Shown here: positions 39,094-48,700 of the stretch, in pieces
How the letters are laid out: every line of letters begins with the position of its first letter
Position numbering within the stretch: position 1 is the first letter of the stretch
Assembly (NCBI RefSeq): GCF_014131735.1
Contig: NZ_CP039121.1
Span: 1,054,001-1,118,000, forward strand
Length of the DNA stretch: 64,000 nucleotides
Source: Lactiplantibacillus plantarum
GTDB taxonomy: Bacteria; Bacillota; Bacilli; Lactobacillales; Lactobacillaceae
Direction: 5' to 3'
The notes under the pieces: generated by a model
Databases searched by the model: none
The model's input: the letters and a program-made list of their open reading frames with translations, nothing else
What the model was told of the DNA's origin: nothing
Made by a program: the position numbers and the translations under genes

Positions 39094-39464
39094 GCAATAA
39101 TTACCAGACTGTTTCTGAGTTGCTAAGTGCTATTTACCCATTGGCCGTGCAATCTGGGATTGATTCTGACCACTTTTGGGAACTTGATTTTGGTGAACTC
39201 ATGGTTCAAGTAATCGCAAATAATCGTAACCGTATAGATGATATGCGAATGAGAGCGGTAATGGATCACAAGCAAGCTGAGATGATGGCATTTGCTTTGA
39301 ACGACCCTAGCAAAATGCCATCGGTTGAAGAGGCTTATCCATTTATCAAAACAGCGACTAGTACATCGTCGGATTCTGTTCCTGAATGGAAACGGGACCA
39401 GTTGCTTCTAATGCAGCAATCGCAAAAGATTAAGACAGCCCGAAAATTCAAAAAAACTACATAG
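39009..39464 (+). CDS. T extension of the GT tail chaperone (-1 frame)
   Basis: Reached by -1 slippage at 39003-39009, giving a predicted GT protein of about 256 residues (105 from G plus 151). There is no good independent start; a TTG at 39120 has no SD. Contains FWELDFGELMVQVIANNRNR and ends KTARKFKKTT. Standard in long-tailed phages. Confidence 0.82.
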   Translation, partial: RQDSFGFEDEYGIGSHSGQRTNDRDDTLSNNYQTVSELLSAIYPLAVQSGIDSDHFWELDFGELMVQVIANNRNRIDDMRMRAVMDHKQAEMMAFALNDPSKMPSVEEAYPFIKTATSTSSDSVPEWKRDQLLLMQQSQKIKTARKFKKTT

Positions 39465-39479
39465 GAAGGGGGAAACAAC

Positions 39480-42400
39480 GTGGAACTTGAAGAAATTGAA
39501 CTGCTATTCAAAGTGAACACTGAACAAATGGAACAACAATTTGCCAAGGTTCAACCGATGATTGATAAATTGATGGGGAAGACCGCTGATAGTGCGAGGT
39601 CCGGTATGGACAAGACCGAGCAGTCGATGGATGTTTCTAAAGGTGTTCAAAAGTTGCAAGACCAGTTGTCCGGTTTGAACGAGACTATCAAAACTGCATT
39701 CGAACGAATGAGTAGCTCGACATCTACCGGGGCTAGCAAGGTCAACCAGAATGCTGGCAAGATGTTTACCGGTAGCCGGGTTAAGGTAAAACAGGACTTA
39801 CAGGCCATGCTGAGTGATATCAATGCAAAGATGGATCAGGCCCGAGCTGCTCAAGCCAAGATGCGTGACTTAATGAATCAAAAAACGTCCTTGAATACCG
39901 CTCAACAGAATGGGACGCAAGGAATTAAAATTGATAATCAGGTTGCGTCCGCTCAAGCTCAGATGACGCGTTATCAAAACCAAGCTAAAGCTCTAGCCCA
40001 ATCAATGCGACAAGAATTTAAAGCGGTGCCGGACTCACTGCGGCAGATTTCTAAAGCTATGGATCAAAACGAAGTTAAAATTGAAACCTATCGGCGTCAG
40101 TTGAAGGCGTTGCAGGGCTCCTATCGTGATGTTCAGGATTCTATGAAGACGATGGGTGCCAGCGACCGGCTGACCAAGCAAAGCACGGCACTTGAAAAGA
40201 GCATCATGAGCACACGCGATAAGATGAACAAGCTCATTAATTCCAATGATAGTCTGAACAAGAGCTATGCTTATGTTTCTGATCGTGGTGACGAACTTAA
40301 ATCTGTAATTGGTAAGCTCAATACTGAGATGGGTGAATCCGGGACGGCTGCTACACGAGCGGCAGGTTCGTATAATCGTTTCGGCAGTGCGGCAAGTAGC
40401 GCAATGAATAAAGGATCAGGTTCCGGTAAGGGGCCTTCTAATTGGTTCAGTCGCATTAGCAACGGTATTCAAAGTGCAACAAGTCGGATACGCAATTTTG
40501 GAAATAGTAGTAGTTCTTCAATGAACAAAGCCTCTTCTAGTGCTAGACGGACCAGTGGGGCCCTGGGCGGCATTGCCCAGCAGTTGAAGTACCTCCCATC
40601 ACAATTAATCGTATTTGGGTTGCTGTACCAAGGCTTGACGCAACTTGCTACTGGGATGATGACAGCATTTAAGACGAACGCGCAGTTTGCAAGTAGTCTG
40701 AATCAAATCAAGGTCAATTTACTGACAGCATTCTATCCGATTTATAACTTTGTTCTTCCGGCCGTGAATGCGTTAATGTCATCATTATCTAAAGCCACAT
40801 CATGGTTGGCACAGTTCACGTCAGCACTAACGGGTATGAGTTACTCCAAAGCTCGACAAGGTGCGCAGGGCCTTTATGAGCAGTCTAAGGCACTGAATGA
40901 CACGGCCTCAGCTTCTAGTAAAGCTTCTGCTTCTGTTAAGAAGGCTAACGAAGAGATTCGAAAACAAAACGCTGCCCAGGCAAAGTCGGTTCGTGAGGCT
41001 AATGCACAAATACGCGCTCAAAATCAAGCTCAAGCAGCCTCAGTTCGTGAAGCAAATCGACAAATTGCGGAGTCTAATAAGCAAGGTGCAGCCAAAGTTC
41101 GTGCTGCTAATGCAGCAATTGAGGCTGCAAATAAACGGTCCCAGGCCTCAATGGAAGCAACCAAGAAAAAGAATAAAGAGCTCATGCAATCTTTGATGGG
41201 CTTTGATGAACTGAATGTTCTTGATAAGAGCAATGATGATGAAGACTACTCTTATGATAAAAAGCCAAAGGAGACTTTTACTCCGCAGGAAACACAAACG
41301 GCACCAGATTCAACGCCAACACAAAACGCACCGGAAAGTACGCCACTGCAATCGACGGATGGTACTGATGCTGGAGCTGGTGATGATGGTGTCAATTTCG
41401 GCGTACCATTAGGTCAGCCATTCAACAGCGCAACTGATGCAGCTAAAAAACTGCAAAAAATTTTAGGTGAGCTGTTCGACCCAATGAAGGCAGCTTGGGA
41501 CGCCAAGGGTAACTCAGTAGTGGATGCTGCTAAGTATGCTTGGAAAGAGGTTGAACGAGCGCTCAGCGATGTTGGACGATCGTTTATGCATGTATGGGAC
41601 AACGGTACTGGTCAGAAGACAGTAGAAGCTATCTTACAGCTGTTAGCAGACATGCTTAACATTATTGGTGATATTGCCAAAGCGTTCTCACAAGCATGGG
41701 AAGGTGGCGGCGGTCGTGGTACTAAGCTAGTCCAAACTATTTTCAATTCGCTGAATAATGTATTGAAACTGATCCACGATATTGCCACTTCATTCCGTAG
41801 TGCATGGAATGGCGGCAATCTGGGCGAACGGATTTTTGCCAATCTCATTACGTTGGTGACAAATTTAGTCGGGCTGATTGGTGATATCGCTAAGGCGTTT
41901 GATAATGCATGGAATCATGGCAACACTGGTACCAAGCTTATTCAATTAATTTTAAATGCATTGAACGCTGTAGTAAAAGTGCTTAATAATATTGCAGTAG
42001 CATTTCGTAATGCTTGGAATAGTGGTGCGGGTGAGAAAATTGCATCAAATCTCTACAAGATATTCACAAACATCTTTAATACTGTTAGTGCACTTGGCGG
42101 CCAATTTGACAAGGCTTGGCAACATGGCGGCGTTGGTACATCTATTTTTAAAACGCTGCTCGGTATGGTTAATGACATTTTGGGTGCGTTAAACGACATG
42201 ACAGGAGCAACCGTTAAGTGGGCTTCTAAGCTTAATTTCACACCCTTACTACAATCGATTGATGGATTGCTAAAAGCGATTAGACCAGTAGTCAAAGATG
42301 TATGGGACGGCCTGGATTGGGGATATCAAAATATCCTGTTACCATTGGCCAAATACACGATTACTAATTTAATCCCAACTTTCTTCGATGCATTAGCTGC

Positions 42401-45311
42401 GGCGCTTAAGTTGCTTCACCGCATTATTCAAGCTTCACAGCCAGCCTTTAAATGGATATGGGATTCGTTCCTTGAGCCATTAGCAAAGTGGACTGGTGGA
42501 GTTATCGTTGGCATGCTTAAGAAGTTAGCAGATGCATTAGGTGGGATTTCCAGTTGGGTAGATAAACACCATACGGCCGTTGAAGCAATGGCGAAAGTCT
42601 TAGTAACTATGTTTGCATTTAAAGTAACAATGACGGGGCTAAGTAATGGAATAGGACTACTTGGAAAATTAGCTGACAAAGCGGCTACTATTGGTGGTAA
42701 AGGGCATGTTCTCAGAGACTTTTTTAAAGGGATTACTGGAATTGATAAGCTAGAAGAAGCTGTTGGCAACGTGAAGACATTATGGTCGCTTGCAAAAATG
42801 AAGTGGTCAGATTATGCTACTGCATTAGCAGATGGTTGGAAGGCGCTCAAGAGTTGGTCTGTGTGGTCTAAACTGGCTGCTGTTGGTCAAGCTGCATTGA
42901 ATGTAGTTATGGACGCGAATCCAGTAGCATTAGTGGTATTGGCTATCGCTGCATTAGTTGCTGGATTCGTCGCGCTATACAAACATAATAAGAAATTTAG
43001 AGATTTTTGTAATTCTGTTTGGAAGAATATAACCAAATGGTTTGGTGATTCAATCGATTGGATTTCTAAAAATTGGACTAAAATAATTGGTTTTATTATT
43101 AATCCGGTTGGCACGATTGCTTCCTGGTTCCTTAAAGATACAAAAACAGGTAAGAATATTCTTAAATGGGCATCGAAATTACCGGGTAAAGCCTCCGATT
43201 GGGCTAAGAGTGTTGGTAAAAAAGTTGGAACTCATATAACAAATGCCAAGAAGGATTTTCAACAAGCAGGAAAGAACATTGGTAATTGGACTACTGGCTT
43301 TGTTGGCGGCGCTAAAAGAACCGTTAATACTTGGGCGTCGAATATTGGCAGCGGTGTTCATAAGAAAGTTTCTGATGGTAAAAAGGCCGCTCAAGAAGCG
43401 GGTAAAAAGATTGGTAACTGGACGTCTGAGTTTACGAGCAAATCTAAAGGTGCAATCGTCGGTATTCGAAAATGGGCATCAAATATCGGTAGTAATGTTA
43501 ATACTAAAGTCGAAGATGGCAAACGATTAGCCAAGAATGCGGGTAGTAAGTTAGGTTCATGGGTTAATAACTTTAGAACTGGCGCAAGTAAGACTGTCTC
43601 TAGTTGGGCTGGAAGTTTAGGCTCGAAGACTAGTTCTGGAATGGGGAGTTCTAGGACGGCTGCGTTAAGAGCCGGTACTCAGTTAGGTAATTGGGTTGCC
43701 TCGTTTAGAACTGGCACGGGTAAAACAATTGCAAAATGGGCCGGTGGTTTAGGCGGTAAAATTGGTGGCGGTCTTTCATCTGGTTGGAAGTCTGTAAAAA
43801 AGGGTTCTGCGGATGTTGCTAATGCAATTATTGGTACGATTGGAAAAGCCGTTAATGGCGTTATCGATGGCATTAAATGGATTCTCAATCACGTAGGTGC
43901 CTCCAGCAAAGCAAAGTCATTGAGCCACTGGAGTGTTCCGTCATTTGCAACTGGTGGTCGCCATAAAGGTGGTCCAGCAATCGTTAATGATCAGGTTGGT
44001 GATAAGTATCGCGAAGCATACAAGTTACCAAATGGACGAACAGGTCTTTTCCCAGCAGTTCGCAATATGATGGTCAATCTTCCGAGAGGTACTCAAATTC
44101 TCAATGCGGCTCAAACGGCTCGTAAAGCAACAGCAATGGTGCCACACTATGCTGGTGGTATTGGAGACTTTGATTTTGACTTTTCAAGTATTGGTAACTT
44201 CAATTTGCCAAGTTTCAACTTTAGCATGCCGAATTTTGGTGATTTGTTCAGTGGTATAGGGGACAGTGTAGGCAGTTTTGCCAATGGTGTGAAAGATACG
44301 GCAAGTGATATCTGGGACGATGTCACGCACCCTGAAAAAGTATTGAAAGCTGCTATGAACAAGTTTGTTAAATTTACCGGCTTAGGCGGCTATCCGCTAG
44401 ATGTTGCTAAAAGTATGGTGGATTTTAGTGTTGATAGTGCTAAAAGTTGGGTCGGTAAGATTCTCAAAGAATACGGCGAGAGCGAAGGACCAAATGGTGG
44501 TGCAATCACTCATTCAATGATTAGTCGCGCACTCGAGATGACTAAAGTTCCTAAATCGCGGTGGTCAAAGATGCAACACGATATCATTGAAGTGGCTAAG
44601 TCAGAGACCGGGAATCGAAATATTACGCAGACAATTACTGATGTGAACTCGCTAGCTGGTAATCCTGCAGGTGGACCACTACAGTATGTCAAGTCAACAT
44701 TTGATGCATTTGCTTTTCCTGGACATCATAACTTCAGATCATCATTTGACCAAGTATTGGCTTATCTGAATAACTCAGACTATTACAATGCTGCTGGTCA
44801 TACAGTCATTTGGGGCACGCCTAAATTTGATTGGTTGCACAGTGGACCGATTGGGCACCGCCGTTTTGCTAATGGTGGTCTTGTTGATGCTCATCAAATG
44901 ATCGAAGTGGCTGAACAGAATAAGCCGGAAATGGTTTTACCTTTAACTAACATTCCACGGTCAATGCAATTGATTAAGCAGGCACTAAGCTTCATGGGAC
45001 AAACGTTCAGTGATGGCCTACAAATGCCCACAGCTTTAACTCAGTCGATGGATATGAGCAACCTGGCTAGTCAGCCAAGTAGTACAAGTACACAGAGCGT
45101 GAATAGTGGCGGCATTAACGAGCTCGGAACAAGCATCGTTAATGCGCTTGTACAGGGCTTACAAATGACAAATGTTGGCGGCAGCATGAACAATCAACCA
45201 ATCAATGTGAACTTGACGTTGCAAGTTGGCGATGAGAAGTTCGGTAATGCTGCTATTAAAGGCATTAACGCGGTAAATCAGAAGAATGGTAAAAACATGT
45301 TGAGACTATAG
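39480..45311 (+). CDS. Tape measure protein with lytic transglycosylase-like domain
   Basis: 1943 residues, GTG start after GAAGGGGG. Coiled coil to about residue 300, hydrophobic segments near 365-400 and 1145-1165. Five related segments of about 40 residues with AFxxAWxxG (about 700-880) are followed by another repeat set with GNW and KWA/TWA motifs (about 1240-1430). An SLT-like domain lies near 1680-1780 (AKSETGNRN, GGPLQYVKSTFDAF), then GLVDAHQMIEVAEQNKPEMV. It sets tail length and probably opens the wall during DNA entry. Confidence 0.93.
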   Translation: MELEEIELLFKVNTEQMEQQFAKVQPMIDKLMGKTADSARSGMDKTEQSMDVSKGVQKLQDQLSGLNETIKTAFERMSSSTSTGASKVNQNAGKMFTGSRVKVKQDLQAMLSDINAKMDQARAAQAKMRDLMNQKTSLNTAQQNGTQGIKIDNQVASAQAQMTRYQNQAKALAQSMRQEFKAVPDSLRQISKAMDQNEVKIETYRRQLKALQGSYRDVQDSMKTMGASDRLTKQSTALEKSIMSTRDKMNKLINSNDSLNKSYAYVSDRGDELKSVIGKLNTEMGESGTAATRAAGSYNRFGSAASSAMNKGSGSGKGPSNWFSRISNGIQSATSRIRNFGNSSSSSMNKASSSARRTSGALGGIAQQLKYLPSQLIVFGLLYQGLTQLATGMMTAFKTNAQFASSLNQIKVNLLTAFYPIYNFVLPAVNALMSSLSKATSWLAQFTSALTGMSYSKARQGAQGLYEQSKALNDTASASSKASASVKKANEEIRKQNAAQAKSVREANAQIRAQNQAQAASVREANRQIAESNKQGAAKVRAANAAIEAANKRSQASMEATKKKNKELMQSLMGFDELNVLDKSNDDEDYSYDKKPKETFTPQETQTAPDSTPTQNAPESTPLQSTDGTDAGAGDDGVNFGVPLGQPFNSATDAAKKLQKILGELFDPMKAAWDAKGNSVVDAAKYAWKEVERALSDVGRSFMHVWDNGTGQKTVEAILQLLADMLNIIGDIAKAFSQAWEGGGGRGTKLVQTIFNSLNNVLKLIHDIATSFRSAWNGGNLGERIFANLITLVTNLVGLIGDIAKAFDNAWNHGNTGTKLIQLILNALNAVVKVLNNIAVAFRNAWNSGAGEKIASNLYKIFTNIFNTVSALGGQFDKAWQHGGVGTSIFKTLLGMVNDILGALNDMTGATVKWASKLNFTPLLQSIDGLLKAIRPVVKDVWDGLDWGYQNILLPLAKYTITNLIPTFFDALAAALKLLHRIIQASQPAFKWIWDSFLEPLAKWTGGVIVGMLKKLADALGGISSWVDKHHTAVEAMAKVLVTMFAFKVTMTGLSNGIGLLGKLADKAATIGGKGHVLRDFFKGITGIDKLEEAVGNVKTLWSLAKMKWSDYATALADGWKALKSWSVWSKLAAVGQAALNVVMDANPVALVVLAIAALVAGFVALYKHNKKFRDFCNSVWKNITKWFGDSIDWISKNWTKIIGFIINPVGTIASWFLKDTKTGKNILKWASKLPGKASDWAKSVGKKVGTHITNAKKDFQQAGKNIGNWTTGFVGGAKRTVNTWASNIGSGVHKKVSDGKKAAQEAGKKIGNWTSEFTSKSKGAIVGIRKWASNIGSNVNTKVEDGKRLAKNAGSKLGSWVNNFRTGASKTVSSWAGSLGSKTSSGMGSSRTAALRAGTQLGNWVASFRTGTGKTIAKWAGGLGGKIGGGLSSGWKSVKKGSADVANAIIGTIGKAVNGVIDGIKWILNHVGASSKAKSLSHWSVPSFATGGRHKGGPAIVNDQVGDKYREAYKLPNGRTGLFPAVRNMMVNLPRGTQILNAAQTARKATAMVPHYAGGIGDFDFDFSSIGNFNLPSFNFSMPNFGDLFSGIGDSVGSFANGVKDTASDIWDDVTHPEKVLKAAMNKFVKFTGLGGYPLDVAKSMVDFSVDSAKSWVGKILKEYGESEGPNGGAITHSMISRALEMTKVPKSRWSKMQHDIIEVAKSETGNRNITQTITDVNSLAGNPAGGPLQYVKSTFDAFAFPGHHNFRSSFDQVLAYLNNSDYYNAAGHTVIWGTPKFDWLHSGPIGHRRFANGGLVDAHQMIEVAEQNKPEMVLPLTNIPRSMQLIKQALSFMGQTFSDGLQMPTALTQSMDMSNLASQPSSTSTQSVNSGGINELGTSIVNALVQGLQMTNVGGSMNNQPINVNLTLQVGDEKFGNAAIKGINAVNQKNGKNMLRL

Positions 45312-45324
45312 GAGATGATTACGA

Positions 45325-45687
45325 TTGACATATTCACTGAAGATTGGTGGGACAGTGGTTAAAGCACCACAGTCCCTAGAAGTTGCAATTCAAGATATCG
45401 ATGCAAGAGCATCGCGTGACGCGAATGGACTTTTGCATCGAGACCGTGTCGCAATCAAACGCAAGTTAACAGTAAAATGGGGGCCGCTAACACTGGCCGA
45501 GAATAGCACAATACTAAAAGCTGTCTCTGGACAGTTTTTTTCTTGCAGTTATTTAGACCCACAAGAAGGTGCAGTAGTGACCAAAACATTTTATGTTGGT
45601 GATCGGACTGCGCCGGTTTATACACTTAATCCAGTAACATCAGATTATATTTGGCAGAATGTTTCAATGGACTTCATTGAACAGTAG
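45325..45687 (+). CDS. DUF6711-like tail protein (120 aa)
   Basis: TTG start after AGGAGATGATTACGA. SLKIGGTVVKAPQSLEVAIQ, then RDANGLLHRDRVAIKRKLTV and YIWQNVSMDFIEQ resemble small tail-tip (DUF6711) proteins. It lies between tape measure and receptor protein, so it is likely part of the distal tail. Confidence 0.75.
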   Translation: MTYSLKIGGTVVKAPQSLEVAIQDIDARASRDANGLLHRDRVAIKRKLTVKWGPLTLAENSTILKAVSGQFFSCSYLDPQEGAVVTKTFYVGDRTAPVYTLNPVTSDYIWQNVSMDFIEQ

Positions 45688-45701
45688 GAGGGTGAAAATT
45701 A

Positions 45702-48700
45702 ATGATTAAGCAATCTGATTTAGCCCTCGCTGCATGGAAGGCAACTGAACGGACGTTGGATTCAGTTGTCACAATTAACAAGATTGACTATAAAACGACA
45801 GATATTGCATCCATTTCATATGACGCAGGTGGCTATACTGGAGATACGTTTGGTATTGGCTCGAATTATGAAAACAGCGTGACAATTAAGTTTTCACACT
45901 TAATTGAAGGACTTAAACCTGGCATGACGGTATTGCCTAAGATTGGTATAAAAACATCTAATGGCTATGAGTATAGCTCGCTTGGCCTTTTTATCGTATC
46001 AGATGACATTCAAATGGACCGAAACAACGATGAGACAACAATTAAGGCATATGACCAGATGTGTCTATTGGAGGGTACCTACACTTCTAAGTTAACTTAC
46101 CCTGCGAAAATGACCAGTGTGATTGCAGAAATTGCAAATTTGGCTGGCGTGTTACTTAATACAACTGACATTAGTCATTTGCCTGTACAAGTTAACTTAC
46201 CCAGTGCTATTACCGGTCAAACGTATCGAAATGCAATTGGTATGATTGCTCAATTTTATGCTGGATTTGCAACGTTTGATAGGGACGGCAAATTAACAAT
46301 TCGCACGATTGCAGAGTCAGATTATACATTAGATCCGAGCCAATACGAACAAGGTGGCTTAACAAAAAATGAAGCACCATACAAAATTGGCGGTATTCAG
46401 TGTGAGGTCACAACGACTACTACGGATTCAACAGGTCAGAGTACCGAAACTACAAACACGCTTCAAGTAGGGGCAACGTCAGGATCACAGATTAAACTCA
46501 CCAACAATTTGATGACAATGGATCGTTTAGCATCAATATGGCAACAGTTACAAAGCTTGACCTTCTACCCTTTCAGTTTGAATTGGTTTGGCAATCCTGC
46601 AATAGAAGCTGGCGATTGGCTAACACTACAGGATACTAAAGGCAACAAGTTCAACGTGCCTAATAATGGTTATACTATGACGTTTGATGGCAGTTTGTCT
46701 GCTGTTTCTAAAGCAGATCAGACCTCAACCTCTAGTAGCAGCTATGCTTGGCGAGGTGAGCTATCACAATATGTTGCTGACTTAGGTGGACGACAAGGTG
46801 CTTCGGGTAACTATATCTATGGTACAGATACAACTGAACCGCCATACGGAGCTAAATTTAACGATATCTGGTACAAGCAGAACGGTAATAAAGTTGAATT
46901 GTGGACTTACGAGCGTCAGACAGATGGAACTGGTAAATGGGTACTTACTGTGTCGGACACTACTGGGGAAGAAGTGAAAGCGAAAGTTGACCAAGTGGAA
47001 CTGGAAGCTAAGGCTGGTATAGATACAGCTAAAGCGGCCATTGATAAAGCTGCCCAGCTTGCGGCTAAGTACGATGATACAAATGCATTAGCTAATCAAG
47101 CTATGGATAAAGCAGTAGGTGCACAAAGCGACGCTAGTTCCGCAGCTGCTAAAGCAAACTCTACAGCCTCGGAATTCGGAAAAGTTGACCAAAAGGCAGA
47201 GAGTGCCTTAGCTAGTGCACTTGGCGCTCAAAGTGATGCTAGTGTTGCCGTTAAACAGGCCTCTTCTGCTGCAGCTGATTCTAAAGATGCCAAGCAAATA
47301 GCCGGAGCGGTCAGCCAGAGTTACAAGACTCTAACTGATGGTTCAACTATGACCATTGCAGAGTTAGAGAATGGTCTAGCTACAAAACTGACTAAGACTG
47401 ATTTGGATGGTTACGCTACTGAGACTTGGACGCAAAACCAGATTAAAGTTACTGCTGATGGAATAAATGCGACCCTGTCCAGTGTCAAAACGACTGTTGA
47501 CGGTCAGACTATCAGTATTAATGACCTCAAGGCTGACTCAAGTTCTTTTAAGAGCCAGTTTACGACTGTCAATAATACTCTCGGTAAGCACACTACTGAT
47601 ATTAGTTCCTTGCAAGCTACATCCAAAGAATTGACCAGTGGGTTCAATACACTTACTACTGATAATGCGACTAATAAGAATGATATTAGCCAGCTTCGTC
47701 AAACGGCCACAGAACTTAATAGCACGATGATGACTGTCAAGACACAAGTCCAAGACAGTGCTGTTGGAACTAACCTGTTACTGAACACCGGTGACGATAA
47801 TGATGCAAGTCATCCTGTTAAAATGAGTATCGGTGACATGTCTGTATCTGGGTTCTTATCTAGAACTGAAGACTACAGCCAAGTAACTGCTCCGCCGTCC
47901 ACTTCTCCTGAAATGTATTACCGTTTCGGTGGACCAATAACAAATGAAATGCACGGTTTGGAACGAGGTCAAACATACACCATTCAGGGAGATGTGTCAG
48001 TCTCCAAAGGTGCTGTCAGGTTTAGATCGCAACGTATGACCACTGGAGGATGGGCAAACTATGACACCGGAATATCCGAAATCTTAGTTTCCGATAGTGA
48101 CGATTTTGTTCATGTCAGCCATACTTTCACTGTCCCTGATAACGCTTCAGCTATTTACACTAGTTGGCAGGTTGATGGATATGACTCGACTACGATTTTG
48201 AGATTCCGGAGGATGAAACTTGAAAAGGGGTCAGTGGCGACTGATTTCTCAGTAAATCCAGAAGACACAGCAACCGTGAGTGCTTTCTCCAAGCTTTCGC
48301 AAACTGTGGACGGTATGCAACTCGATATTTCTAAGAAAATTGAGCAAAAAGATCTTGACGGATACGCCACCCAGACATGGACACAGAATCAGATTAAGCT
48401 AACTTCAGATAGTCTTAGTGTAACTTTGTCAAGTGTTAAAACTACGGTTGATGGACAGACGACAAGTCTTAATGATTTGAAAGCTGATTCCAGTGGGCTT
48501 AAAGCTCAATTTGTTACCGTCAATGATACTTTGAGTAAGCAAACTAAGGACATTGGAACCCTGCAGGCAACGAACAAGTCTTTAGTTGCTAGCTTTGATT
48601 CTTTAAATGCTTCCAATGCTGTTAATGAACATAATATTAGTCAGTTGCAGGCAAGTGCTACGGAATTTAATAGCACTTTAATGACAGTTCAGCAACAGGT

